This document shows positions 11,757-24,061 of a DNA stretch of 64,000 nucleotides, piece after piece. Location of the stretch: NCBI GenBank assembly GCA_003415625.1, contig PYIU01000010.1, positions 1,920,501 through 1,984,500 of the forward strand, in the 5' to 3' direction. This DNA is from Aquanectria penicillioides (Eukaryota; Ascomycota; Sordariomycetes; Hypocreales; Nectriaceae). A model generated the notes under the pieces. That model had not been told where the DNA came from, did not search any database, and worked only from the letters and a program-made list of their open reading frames with translations. A program made the translations under genes and the position numbers. Each line of letters starts with the position of its first letter. Position 1 is the first letter of the stretch.

Positions 11757-13529
11757 TCATACAATATGTCTCATCATAGATTTGGTGTTCTCAAACCAAA
11801 ATTCTAGCTCTCCTTGCAACTCCACACATTGCCATCCATCCTGATCGTGGCGATGCCCTGCACTGTTTCTGCATTGAACCCTGAGATCTAGCCTTCTATC
11901 ATCTCTAACCATCCTGTCATAGTTCCAGTGTAGTTGCGGTTCGCTGATTTTCGCATCTTCTGGGTTAAGGAAGCAAATATGTGAGGACTTGGGGAAATGT
12001 TCAACTCTGTCAACGTGCAGCCCACATCGCCCAAGTGCTCGCTGTGCCCCATTTGTATAATAAAGAAGGATCCCGCTGACATTATCGGTCTCATTCTTGT
12101 GAAATACTGACACACGGCAGACATCTCGAAGAGGAGCTGAGGAATACATAGGTATTTGTGAACTTGTAGGGCTGGTGAATCGTGGAGCTTGACGAGCTTG
12201 CGGCGGCCAAACAGCCTCATCAATGGCAGTGTCAGCGCCTAGGTAGTTAACAACGCTGTGAAATCCTAGGTTCTTGGCGCCGTAGAAAAGTGTTTTTGGC
12301 TGTGAGGCGCTCAGGATAATCTCTTCTGACGGGTCTTCATGGTCGGATTGTCTCGGACGGATTGAGCCGAATCCAACTTGGCCAGCAAGTTTTGTAGAGA
12401 ACTCCACAAATTAGCATGTGTTAAACCGACCATATTGAAATTGCTACATACGAGGAAAAACAAGCATTCTTTTTCAACGGCACCCATTAAGCCTCGTAGT
12501 CCGAATCCTGTGACTTCGTCTCCTGGGGCGATGGGAAAGTACATCCAATCAGCTTCATCCGCAAACGAGCATCGTTCCGCGGTCACTATGGCGCTTGGCT
12601 CAGATGCAGTATGAGCATGGATGTCGATGATTGCCCAGTCGAAAAGGAAGAACGTGAGACCCGTGACCTGCGAAAACTCAACCGTGCGCAGGTGAGGATA
12701 CGGTGATTTGTAGTGGCCATTACTGAGGCATAGGAGTGCTATGTCTCGAGTAGGCGGAGTCGGGGTGTCCCAAGTTCGAAAGTTTTTACCAGGAGGGGAA
12801 GAAAACTCGAGGCGGGCAGATTCATACTATAATGTTTTAGTTTATTCTATCTGTATGCAATGGGTAATTGATTACCATAAATTTTATCGTAATATCTTGG
12901 ATGGAATCCTCGTCTAAGAATAGATGTGCCTCGCTCTTCTTTTTTTGTGGCGCATGGGTCGGGCTGTCTACCAAAGACTCAATTGTTGCAACACCCTGAG
13001 AATCGAAGACGATGTGAAGTATCCCCTGCCGTAAAATTTCAGTCTTGATTATTGGGTTGGCTCCTCGTTCCCAGTGTAGGATCTGGCTTAGGGGTAAACA
13101 AGACAGGTTGCGCTTGGGCATTTGTGCGACCTGGGACGCTATGGATTGGATGTTGCAGTAAGTCCAAAGGGGACTCTGTGGAGATTGTGCCCTGACTTTC
13201 ATCATTATTTCCGCGGGTAGCGATGGTAGCTGGGAGATCTGAATTGACTCTGCGATGCGAGCTGATGGAACAATTATCGGTTTGTCATCAAATTCTGGAT
13301 CAACAGCCAGTGGCCAGGGGTGCTTCAAGATACCGTAAGCCCATACCATTTCTGCCGCGTTCTTTTCAGGATATTCCCGCCAAAAACACTGGAAACAGTC
13401 TGAATGCACGACCACTGCCTCTGGACACGCAAGACACTTCCCGCAACCCTCCACAGTACAGAGGTAGAAGCCCTCGACAACGCGAGTTTGGTGCCTCACA
13501 GTTTGAAACTTATGAAGACATTGGGTCAT
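11757..13529 (-). CDS. Conserved fungal hypothetical protein
   Basis: Three exons read 13529-12876, 12826-12452 and 12401-11757, with introns of 49 and 50 bp (GTAATC..TAG and GTATGT..GAG). They join into one frame and give 557 residues. The N-terminal part has a cysteine-rich patch (CTVEGCGKCLACPEA, then HSDCFQCF) that may bind metal. The middle carries the string YESARLEFSSPP followed by WDTPTPP, which I recognise only as a feature of uncharacterised ascomycete proteins, often next to F-box-like or zinc-ribbon modules. There are no membrane segments. It converges on the NLR-like gene, with 42 bp between the stop codons. No function can be assigned. Confidence 0.65.
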
Positions 13530-14645
13530 AGCGGTAGAAGTTTTGTTGCTTAGCACTAGTTGGGAACAAGAATGTTAGCAATGCTATACAATTAGAAATC
13601 TGACTGATCCCACCCACGTGCTGTGACTTCTTCATGTCCAAATCTGCTAAAAGGGTTATCGCATAGGCCACATTTAGCTGGCATCGGCACATGCGGATTA
13701 TTAATGATATCGGTATTTTTGGTTCTTGCCATTTCTGTGTTGTGACCTTTGAACCCATGACAATGCAGGAGGAAGAATCGATTTTAGTCACAGACGAACG
13801 ATCCTATATCCTAAGTCATCCAACTTCGCTGTTCATAAGTGGATCGGATAAACCTTTTGCCGATCCATTGTTGACTGCAAGATCGGAGTTGTTTATAAAT
13901 GGTCAAACGTTGATTCTACAGTTCAAGCAATTAAACAAACCTGATCAGAAGGGAAAGACCCGTGAGAGTCGGTACCTTTCAACTTTGCTTCTTCTAATGC
14001 GAGGCTATGTATGTGATTAAGTAGTTGAGCCACTACAATCACCCGCCACACCAACGGCAATTAGTCGAATGGTGTTATTCTACCAGATGATACCATTTTC
14101 TATTTAAGTACGGTCAAGCTATAGGACAGAAGGGCCTGCGGCACCGTTCCTAAAGGGGCGGTAGAGGCAAAAGGAGCTATAAGCATTGGCTGGCTGTAGG
14201 CCACCCTAAAGGGAAAAGTTTTATGTCTTGATGAGAATCAAAGTTGATATGAAGAGATACAGTCAGAGCTAGGGTCAGTCTTATTTGTAAAGCTCTAATT
14301 AAGGTTAAAGTTGAAGTCATAATTGGTATGCAGGTTCCTGATTGGGTTAGGGTTCTGGTATTGCCAAAAAGTGTACAATCACTAAATGCCATGTTAGTGT
14401 CGAGTGCCTAGACATAGCAGCATAGATGCCAAAGTATAAAACTGGAATCTCTGCTGAAGTTGCATTAATCACTATTGTCGAAATCACGGAGAGAGCTAGA
14501 ACGGTCAAAAGTATGCTCACAAACTTAATAGTTTGATTGTCGTTCCATAAAAATACTATAACTTGTGTCTTACCGAAATCTAAAACCTGGAACGAAGCTT
14601 CTCAACCCATCCCTTACTAGACTTTTGACTCTGGCGATTTTCCGG
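13530..14645. other. Intergenic, no gene supported
   Basis: Only short open frames (up to about 110 codons) occur, none with recognisable motifs or good intron junctions. It includes the promoter of the gene reading leftward from 13529. Confidence 0.4.
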
Positions 14646-15254
14646 TCATGATGGCGGTAGTTGTCCCATCCCATCTCGTGTCACAACATACTGTCTGCCA
14701 TGCTGCTGCCCTCCACCATCCTGGGCATAGCGATATTGTACTGCTCCGTATTGCCCTTGCGGGGGCACAAGGTACGGTCGCTAGCGATACGAGGACTTGT
14801 GAGCTATCGCAATAGTGTTCTTTACACTCTTCAAATCCAGCCCAAAGTGCTTCGGCTCGTAAAGCTTAGTGACCAAATTATCAACACCTTCCTCATCTAG
14901 TAGTCGATCGCCATCATTACGAAGGCTTTGGATATGTTTCTCAAGCGTCTCTACCAGTTCAATATGGGATTGCTTATCTTCACGCAAGGATCTTAGCCGC
15001 TTTTCAATACCTTCCACCATTTGATTCGCTTGTCTCCTGGCTTCGATCCCGGTTTCTTCATCTATGATGAACACATTTATGTAATCTAGCGTAGTGTCAT
15101 GGATGGTTGCCGTGGCATATGACTTCAACAAGAGCCCGAAGCGAGTTGCTGCCTGTTGGATCTGCTGGTGTTCGTCCTTGTACTCCTGGATAAGTTGTTC
15201 GCCCTGTTCAATACCGGCTTTGCGGGGGGTCATGCCAACAGTGGAGGTCGAAGC
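14646..15254 (-). pseudogene. C-terminal gene fragment with an in-frame TAG
   Basis: Reading leftward from an AG acceptor at about 15255, a frame runs for some 155 codons, meets TAG at 14783-14781, and continues in the same frame for 44 more codons to a TGA at 14648-14646. The part after the TAG is Gln/Gly-rich and looks coding (QGQYGAVQYRYAQDGGG). The body is helical and charged, with coiled-coil character. Its layout recalls the C-terminal regions of fungal AIG1-like G-domain proteins, but no P-loop is present, so this is a weak guess. The upstream exons are missing. A 92-bp repeat lies about 120 bp upstream. TAG could derive from CAG by a RIP-type C-to-T change. Confidence 0.5.
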
Positions 15255-16165
15255 CTGAAAGGACTTTGTGAATCAGGCAGCAACCCCTCATCCTTTATGC
15301 AAGAAGGGGCTGCGCATTCATCTAACGTATACAATTAGGTATCCATGGACCATGGGTATCCATTGGGGACTGTCGCGATAGATATAGGCCACCTGTATAC
15401 AGCACCTATTGTAGGGAACCTTACACTTTTGCTGCTATAGAGTAGTGGTTTAGGGCGTGACAGGGGCCCATTCTACTCTACCACCTAGGTAGCGAGAATG
15501 CAATATAGACATTGATGATCTGGTACCATGTCCTCTCGAAGGCTAGCTCAAAACGCAAACTCTCGTCAACATCTATCCTCACAATCAGTGTGCCAGCCCC
15601 CATTGTTCGATCAAGTCACCTCTCTTACCTTGTTAATCCATCAAAATGGCTACTGCTCGCACTCTCGCAGTCGTGGACATCGCCAGTCTTCGTCACCTCG
15701 CCCGACGCTGAGGGCTTTGCAGACTCCCGAAACGCGTATTCCTGACTGCTACCCAAATCCCCCTGTGATCTTTGTGCTAGCACCAACTCGAGGTGCAGCT
15801 CCAATAGACTTCCCTAGCCTGAGGAGCAGCCAGAGAATCGTCGCGTTCAAAACAACAAGTAGCAACTATCAGGTAGTTTTGATAGATAGATGTCTAAACG
15901 TTCAATGATCATTCAAAAGCTATGAAAACTATTTGAACAAGTTAAAAACACTTTTTATTGGCATTCAGTGTCGATATTCGATGAAAGGGTAGCGACAGAG
16001 TAGACCACAACTTCATTTGAAGGCATTTGCTAATCATTTCTGCCTTAAATACTGTGGAATAATCCAATCAATATCTAGACTAAGGTCATAGTCCATTGCT
16101 CACGTATTGCCTTTATAGAACCTGGTTTTATCAAGTTCAATACTTTTGTGAAGTGAGCCAAAGCC
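15255..16165. other. Intergenic region with one 92-bp repeat
   Basis: Apart from the repeat at 15371-15462, I see no gene. Two overlapping plus-strand open frames near 15512-15908 lack motifs and are not supported. Confidence 0.4.
15371..15462 (-). repeat. 92-bp dispersed repeat, copy 1
   Basis: The reverse complement starts TGTCACGCCCTA and ends with TATCGCGACA. It matches copies at 59200-59291 and 59670-59761, each 92 bp, sharing the core AGCAGCAAAAGTGTAAGGT and CTGTATAC. The TG...CA ends suggest a very short LTR or part of a larger repeat. No clear target duplication is visible around this copy. Confidence 0.65.
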
Positions 16166-18855
16166 TCAGAGAGCCTCTGATCCATAAATTACACCTGTCA
16201 CGGCCTCATTACTCTCAAGCCAATCCTCTAGATCTGCACCATTTGCCATCCACATCATAGGATTCATAGCCCGAAGTCCATCATTCAGTGTTTCTACACC
16301 GGCTCCTGTATCACCGGTTTCGGGCTCTCTCAGGTTGTCAACGGCACTTTGATTCTGTTCCTGGTTGGGAACACATCTATCCGTCGATGAGAACCCTAAT
16401 GCATTGAGATAGACGTCCATCTTTGAGCCGTCCTGCTCCCAGCCCACGTGATTTGAGGAGTCGCAGACACTGAAATAACTGACAGCAATTTTGCAGAGGA
16501 CCTGAAACAGCCGGTTTAGTTTGGCAGCAGGGTGAGAAATTGAAGAGGCGGATGGAATAGATGTGACGAAGGCTTGTAGGCGGGCGAGATCCTCCTGATC
16601 TTGTGTTTCGATAGCATGACAGAATATGACAATAAATGGAACAAAGGGGGAGAATAGAAGCGTCCTACATATATCAGAATCAAGGAAAGCAGAAAATTGG
16701 ATTCTTCTGGATATATGAAGATTGGATGATCGCGTACCAGTGTATATATGTTCCCAAGTAAGGCGTTGCGCTTCTACGCATCACTTCAATGCACTTTTCA
16801 TGTTCCTCCATGGTGGCTCTCGCAGCTGTGATACAGTTGGAGTTAAATGTTGTGACAGAGCCAGGCAAGTGCGGAGCTGCTCGATGAACAAGTGTGAGAA
16901 GGGACAGGCGGAGAACGTGATCTGAGATATAATAAAAGTCCATCAAATCTTCACCAGATTTCAACTTTGCTTCTTGTATCCATTTTTCCTGAATGAAGGG
17001 TCAGCAAACTGACTACCGAGTTGCTAGTTGGTCTCGACGTACATTGGTTTCCAGAGTCGCGATATCTAGTTGATGTAGATCGGACACCAGGGCCTCAACC
17101 CGAGATTGCCTCACCTGGTCAGGTTGCTTGATGGAACTGGGGCTATATAGCATCTCGTAGATATTGCCTTGGCATCGTGCGGTCTCGATCCATAAGACAA
17201 AGTAGGCCAAAACGGGCTCACGGTGGGGATTATCCAATGCTGGCCGTGGTATTGTAATGTCCCAGTCAGGAATTGTCGAGGGCCGTCCTAGCCGCAGGGA
17301 TAGGCTCTTGTCAATAAAGTAGATGCTCCAAAACAGAAACTGCTTGTATTGGATATCCTCTTGCTTGTCATTTTTCATCGATGCAAATCTATGATAGCCC
17401 AATGTTTGGCACAGTTCCGATGCCTTTGCTGACAACGTCCATGAAAGGGAAGGTTTTGAGAGCTCCAATGCATAAGTAGCCTTGGAAGCGGTTAGCGCCG
17501 GTATTTTTGGACCATCAAAGGATTCCATACCCCGAAGAGAAGAGCAAGAATCACATCAGAGGTGGCAGGTAGATACAGGGACAGATTTGACAAAGCAGTC
17601 TCGAGGTTGTCGCGACACGTATCAGAATGTCCTACGTATTGCTCCCTCTCCTCTGTGGGGACGTGGAAACTGTAGTCCCAGAACAAGGATCGAAGGCCAG
17701 CGTTGACAGTGATGAAATTTGCTTCAGAATGATCCTCGTTAAAGTAGACGTCCAGACACATGTCTGTGAATCGTTGAAATGGCAGGAACTCGTAAATCCA
17801 ACCGGTCCCCGCGAGCTGTCGGGCTGAAGTTAGTAGCAATTAGCTCAGGCGACTTTGACTTTGCATTGAATGTGCGCGAAATGGGGCGAGACACCTACTT
17901 TTTGCAACACGGATCAGTTTGACGGCCATCTTAACAGGAGGCATCTCACATCCTGGAAGTCTGGGACGCTGAATAGGCCTCGCATGCGGGTATGCCATTT
18001 CGCCACCTGCGTCAGCTTGCTGTGTCAAGATGCAAGAGAGCTCGTCAATAGTTTCGCATAGCTCTGGGCTGGAATCTCGCAGGTAATTGGTGGCAGCAAC
18101 CTTCTGTAGGAACTCGTTGGCAAACACAGAGTGAGCGGCCAAAGAGGAATCTCCCTCGATTACCTGCCCAGGAGCCCATCGTGGCTGGGTCGGGTCGCTG
18201 GTAGGTGTTGAGGTTGATGAAGGTGTCTTGGCTGGGATTGGCGAACCCTTGGGAGGTCGAGAGCTGCGGGCGTCGGGCAACGCACTCGTGTGCAGGTTTT
18301 CTAGCAGTCTGATGGCCCTTTCAAGCCTGTTGTCGATGAGGTCTATCTTTCTTTCACTGCAAGGCACATATTTGATAGTTTAGATAATTTGCAATGAGAA
18401 AGTGGCGTAATATGAAATGCCATGTCAAGAATGAAAATGGGGATTCTGGGGCGTACATACTATTGAGGAGTGAGGAGAATGCGCGTGCGCTTCTTTGCAG
18501 GTTTGACTGGAGTGTAGACACAAACGATTTTGGATGTGAGGCAATGGGAACAAGGGGACTCTCTATCGCATCGAACCTGCACTTGGTTCAGCTTCAGGTG
18601 CTACTATTGATAGCATGAAAGAGCGCGCCTAGGGGCAAAGCCGGGGGGCTCAGGCATACCTTTCGTACACGACAGGCGTCGCACTATGAAGAGTGAAAGT
18701 GAATAATAAGTCAGCATCTGGGTTGAGAGACTGCAAGGCCGGCCAGCTAAGGGAGGAATAAGAGTACTGACAGCCCGGCGATTCGTGTCGGGGTCGATTG
18801 GCGACCAGTCAGGGCCGTTGTCGGTTCCGCTGGCTTCGGGATGGCTGTCGTCCAT
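16166..18855 (-). CDS. Zn2Cys6 transcription factor with fungal-specific regulatory domain
   Basis: Eight exons (18855-18772, 18683-18660, 18576-18461, 18356-17899, 17823-17531, 17480-17043, 16988-16738, 16664-16166) total exactly 721 codons. The binuclear zinc cluster is split over exons 2 and 3, a 24-bp exon giving CDACRVRK and the next giving VRCDRESPCSHC; six cysteines are spaced C-x2-C-x6-C-x5-C-x2-C-x6-C at residues about 29-55. Residues about 230-480 form a fungal-specific transcription factor domain (KASELCQTLGYHR; FWSIYFIDKSLSLRLGRPS). Such proteins bind CGG half-sites in promoters. It is divergent from the ABC transporter at 19704 across an 848-bp shared upstream region, which makes it the likely local regulator of that pump. 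Confidence 0.88.
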
Positions 18856-19703
18856 GTTGCGGCGGCAAGGGGGCGTCGGCCACGAGGCGGGTTTCCCCAA
18901 GCAGTAACTTAGTCGCAGGATCAGTGCGGACGGAGGACGAGGCGAGGTCGGTCCCCGAGAATCGAGAGACAGGGTGGTGATTACTGACTGCTCGCAGCGC
19001 AGCGGGGACACGAGGGGCAGATTTTCGTACGGCGTCAATCGGGGTGACCGAATGAGTTAAGCCAGATTCTGTGGCGAATTGATCGTGCCCCTAAAGGTAT
19101 GGACTTGCTCGCTGACTGACTCGCTTTTTTGGCGGCACTCTCTGGATTGCTGCACAGAGAAACTGGGGCACCGGATCAGCTCAACTCCCCGCACATAGTT
19201 CTTTGTGCCATTCATTTCTTTCGGCGTGAGTCACTCGGGGTCAAAGCACGACCCAGCCGTCCTTCGTCCGTGTGGTTCGGCCTCGGGCCCCGCGAGCACC
19301 GGGCGCCGAGGTTTCATCGCCGCAGCGTGGATGGATCTACACCGGACCAACCACTCCACTCAGCAGCCTCCAGCGTGTCCGCATTCGGCAGTGTGTCTGC
19401 ATCCAAGCCGGAGACTGGGACTTGAGATCCCCGGGTGTGCACGATGCCTTCCGGGGGGACAGCTCCGTCCCCGAGGTGAAGAAATTTTCATCGTCCTCGA
19501 CACCTACCCTTCCTTCACTTAAAAGAGTCGCCGCATTCTCGTCTCTTCCTCTCATCAAGTCACGGATTTCCATTCCGAAGCCCCAGAGAATCCATCCAAA
19601 CCGCTCTTCAACTTCAGCGTAGCCACATCAACTGCGATTTCTAGCACTACGCCTAGGTCGGTCCAAGCCAGCGCCAGGCTGCGACGTCGCTGTTGTTGTC
19701 AAC
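18856..19703. promoter_or_regulatory. Shared divergent upstream region, regulator and transporter
   Basis: The 848-bp gap between two divergent start codons is GC-richer than its surroundings and must hold both promoters. Several CGG triplets are present, but I could not fix a specific binding site by eye. Open frames in it have no motifs. Confidence 0.5.
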
Positions 19704-22700
19704 ATGGATGCCGAACCCACCAGCGAGAAGGACAAGGACAAGTCCAGACAGACTCAAGGGAAACCCACCACTACCGAGTCGTCGCCTTATACCAGAATCT
19801 TCAAGTATGCCGGCGCATTCGAGTACTCGTTACAGACCATCGCTGCCTTCGCGGCCATTGGCTCTGGTGCTGGCATCGCCCTTCAGAACCTCATTTTTGG
19901 AAAATTCATCACTGTTGTCACAAACTTTGCTTCAAAACAGACAACACCTGCTGAGCTCCGCCATGACGCTGCCAAACTCGCTCTCTACTTCGTCTACCTC
20001 GGAATCGGTCGATTTGTACTGTCATATCTCTACAACACACTCCTGACCTACACCGCCCATCGGATAACCAGAAACATCCGCCACGCATACCTCAGGGCCG
20101 CCCTCAGCCAGGATATCACCTTCTTTGATATCGGTACTGGTGGTTCCATTGCAGCCCAGGCGACTTCTAATGGTCGTTTGATCCAAGGTGGTATTAGCGA
20201 GAAGCTCGGCCTCACAATCCAAGGTCTCTCTACTTTTACTACGGCGTTTATCATTGCGTTTATCTTCCATTGGAAACTTACCTTGATTTGCCTTTGCATC
20301 GCCCCAGCAACTCTAATTGTTAATGGAGCTGCGGCTGGGGTGATGGCAGGCTACGAAACCAATATCCTAGAAATCCACGCACAAGCCAACTCATTTGCCG
20401 AGGACATACTATCGAGTGTGCCCACAATCCATGCCTTTGAGATGCGTGACAGACTGGTCAACAAATTCAATAACTATTTAACCAATGCCCACCACGTCGG
20501 TAACAAGATATCGCCACTATTTGGCCTCTTACTTTCGGCCGAGTACTGCATTATATACCTAGGCTATGGTCTAGCCTTCTGGCAGGGTATTCGCATGCTT
20601 GCCAGGGGCGAAATAGACGAGCCTGGAGAAATCTTTACGTGAGTGGAAGCTTCTGAGGTCAATCGAACTGCCTTTTAACGACACAGTGTCCTGCTCTCTG
20701 TCATCATTGCCGCCACCAACCTGACAATGCTCGCACCATACTCGATTGACTTCACCCCCGCGCTTCTGCTGCTGCAAGTAAGCTATTCGAGTTGATTGAC
20801 CGCAAGTCCGACATCGATCCATTCAATACGGCCGGCGAAACGCCATCCAATACGATTGGAGAAATCCAGCTCGATAACGTCACCTTTGCCTATCCCACTC
20901 GGCCGGATGTCACAGTTCTAGAAGAATTTTCTCTCCAATTTCCGGCTGGCAAAGTTACGGCCTTGGTTGTAAGTTGGGCATGTCACCCATATAACACGAA
21001 CGCTGACAAGTTATCGTGCAGGGCCAATCTGGTTCCGGAAAGAGCACCATTGTTGGTCTCATTGAACGCTGGTATAACCCCAAGTTTGGCAACATTAAGC
21101 TCGATGGGCGACCGATTGATCAGTTGAATCTGAATTGGCTTCGCAAGAATGTCCGTCTGGTACAACAAGAGCCCGTTCTATTCCAAGGAACTATCTTTGA
21201 TAACATTAAACACGGGCTGATTGGCACCAAATGGGAAAACGCCCCAGTCGCAGAGCAGACGAGTCGAATTGAGGAAGCCGCCAAGCTGGCGTTTGCGCAC
21301 GAATTCATCTCCAAACTTCCCAACAGGTATGACACCCAGATTGGAGAGCGTGGAGGCCTACTTTCTGGTGGCCAGAAGCAACGTATCGCCATTGCCCGCA
21401 GTATTGTATCACAGCCCAAGGTTCTTCTTCTGGATGAGGCTACAAGTGCTCTTGATCCTGAAGCCGAAGACATTGTGCAAAGAGCACTCGAAAAGGTTTC
21501 TGAAGGTCGCACAACTATTGTCATTGCCCACAAACTCGCTACTATTCAAAAAGCCGATAATATTGTTGTTATGATGAAGGGGCGCATTGTCGAGCAAGGC
21601 ACACATCATACATTGATCGCACAAGACGGTGCCTATGCCCGACTCGTCAAGATGCAGAATCTTGAAGTCCTTAGTAATGGTCCTCGACATGAGACTGCGG
21701 ACTCTGAATATTCCGAGGATGCAACGATGACGTCTGCTGAACTAACCAAGACCCAGACTCGCCATGGAATTTCTGAACAAGTGACTGTGGGCAAGGAAAA
21801 AGAGCCAGACAACTACGATCATCATAAGCAAGACGGTATTCTCACTGTCATGGCTCGTCTTGTTCGTCAGACTCCTGAGCTGGGTGGAGCGTACTTTTTC
21901 GTTCTGCTTGGATGTCTTTTAGCTGGTATGTGTTCTTGATACCCAGCCTCGGCGTCCCGCATTAACACCCAACAGGTGCAACTTTCCCTGGTCAGGCCAT
22001 GTTGCTGTCCAATATCATGGGTGTATTATCTCTCCCTCGCTCTGCGATGGAGCGTGAAGGGAGCATTTACGCCAAAATGTTCATTGTTCTTGCTTGTGGA
22101 TGTTTCATCGCCTACTTCGCTCTGGGATATGCAACAAATGTTGTTGCTCAAAGCTTGAGTCACAAGTTGCGCAAGAGCATCTTACAGGACATCCTCCGCC
22201 AGGATCTGCAGTTCTTTGATCGAGAGGAGAACAACACGGGAGCGCTCGTTAGCCGAATTGACACAAACCCACAGTCCATCCTCGAGCTGATGGGCTATAA
22301 CGTCGGTCTTATCCTTGTTGCTATCTTTAACATAAGTGCCTGCAGCATTCTAGCCATTGTTTATAGCTGGAAGCTCGGCTTAGTTGTTGTTTGCTGTGGT
22401 CTTCCACCCTTAGTCACAGCGGGCTACTTAAAACTTCGATTCGATGCCATGTTGGATCGCGCGACATCCAAGCTGCAGTCAACCAGCGCCTCTATCGCAT
22501 CGGAGGCAATCACTGCTATCCGCACTGTTTCTTCGCTTGCCATTGAGAAGTCAGTGCTTAAGCGGTACACTGATGAGCTCGACTCTGCCTTGGCTGGTTC
22601 GAAACGCCCAGTGTTCACCATGATGATCTGCTTCGCCTTTACTCAATCAATTGAGTACTGGTTTATGGCTCTTGGCTTCTGGTATGGCTGCCGTCTTTTG

Positions 22701-23707
22701 TCATTTGACCGGATTAGCATGTATGAGTTTTTTGTTGCTTTCCTCGGCGTTTTCTTCTCTAGTCAATCAGCGGCGCAACTTTTTCAGTTCTCAACCAGCG
22801 TTACCAAGGGTGTCAATGCCGCAAATTACATCTTCTGGCTTCAGGGCATTCAGCCAACTGTACAAGAAACAGACGATAACCGTAAAAACGGTCCTGGCTT
22901 GGGCGATTCATTCAATATCTGCGATGTGCGGTTTTCCTATCCTCTTCGCCCTGACACAACCATCCTTAGAGGCATCAACCTCCACGTAAGCGGCCTTGTC
23001 CCATTGCTTTATTCACACAACTAACCATTTCGGTATAGATCAAGAAGGGTCAATTTGTCGCCTTTGTCGGTGCATCTGGTTGCGGCAAGTCTACAATGAT
23101 TGCTCTACTTGAGCGGTTCTATGACCCCCCGACTGGCTCGATTGATATTGGCTCGTCCCCTCTGACTTCACTCAACCCTCGGCTGTATCGTCATATCGTT
23201 GCTCTTGTTCAACAGGAACCAAAGTTGTTTCAAGGCTCAATCCGCGAGAATATCACGCTTGGCATTGATGAGGCGGCTGACAGGGTCAGCGATGAACAGA
23301 TTGAATCAGCATTGCGAGCTGCCAATGGATGGGACTTTACGTCCTCTCTCCCCGAGGGTCTTTCTACTCCTGCTGGTTCCAATGGTACGCAACTCTCCGG
23401 AGGTCAGCGACAGCGTATCGCTATTGCACGAGCACTTATCCGTAACCCGAAGGTGCTGCTTCTTGACGAGGCTACAAGCGCTCTCGACACGGAAAGTGAG
23501 AAGATTATGCAGGGTGCGTTGGCCAAAGCTGCAAAGGATGGTGACAGGATTACATTTGCCGTTGCTCACCGACTAAGCACCATCAAAGACGCGGATATGA
23601 TCTGCGTCTTCTATAACGGAAGGATTAAGGAAATTGGAACCCACCAAGAATTAATTTCCCAAGGCGGCATGTACCGTAAGATGTGTGAGGCTCAGGCTCT
23701 AGATTAG
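19704..23707 (+). pseudogene. ABC-B (MDR-type) full transporter with a 2-nt frameshift
   Basis: Five exons (19704-20638, 20687-20968, 21022-21925, 21976-22985, 23039-23707) encode a (TMD-NBD)x2 exporter of about 1265 residues. NBD1 has Walker A GQSGSGKST, signature LSGGQKQRIAIARS and Walker B VLLLDEATSALD. NBD2 has GASGCGKST, LSGGQRQ and the same Walker B. Such pumps expel drugs and secondary metabolites at the plasma membrane. The exons sum to 3800 nt, which is not a multiple of three. The break lies in a run of five C at about 20755-20759, where three would keep the frame leading into ASAAASKLFELIDR. Translation from the ATG as written would stop soon after TMD1. It may be a sequencing error in a homopolymer or a real null allele. 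The Zn2Cys6 gene lies divergently upstream. Confidence 0.85.
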
Positions 23708-23845
23708 CGAGAGGGATTTTAGAGGGGTTAGTTTGATTCAGGGAAGAAAGTTTTGTCTCTAGATTTGAATTATAATTAGAACAACATAGCTTATAAGAAC
23801 ACTCAAAAATCTGACAGACTGCGTGATAGGCGTCATCATTTACAC

Positions 23846-24061
23846 TTGCTTAGCTGGGCCCATACCGACCTTAACCCCACAAACGTCCTTGTGGCAGAGG
23901 ACTGAAGACCCATTCTGATCGAATTTGGCTCGACTCGTAGGATTGGGGAGAAGTTGTCGACTAGCCGTGGTACGAAAGGTTGGATCGATTGCGAGATGAA
24001 GGACTATACAACGTCGGAGACGCAACACGACACTTCAACTCTCACCAAGTTGCTTTCTTAG
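23846..24061 (+). pseudogene. Protein kinase catalytic-loop relic
   Basis: Seventy-two codons read in one frame with a single internal TGA. The peptide contains AHTDLNPTNVLVAED, then RPILIEFGSTRRIGE and SRGTKGWIDCEM. This matches the order of a kinase catalytic loop (HxDL..N), a DFG-like site (here EFG) and an APE-like region, as in small fungal kinase-like proteins. Neither the N-lobe nor further exons are seen. It lies just downstream of the transporter and is too short and broken to be functional. Confidence 0.55.

Noticed and set aside
13691..14020. 109-codon plus-strand frame as a small gene
   Set aside because: No motif, intron junctions or family resemblance.
14330..14360. Telomere-like TTAGGG repeat
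   Set aside because: Only isolated GGTTAGGG units occur; there is no tandem array.
15528..15908. 126-codon plus-strand frame
   Set aside because: Low-complexity Ser/Arg/Pro-rich peptide overlapping another open frame; no support.
20773..20806. Micro-intron of about 32 bp restoring the ABC transporter frame
   Set aside because: It is shorter than any intron seen here (46-104 bp) and would remove residues conserved in the family; a 2-nt insertion explains the data better.
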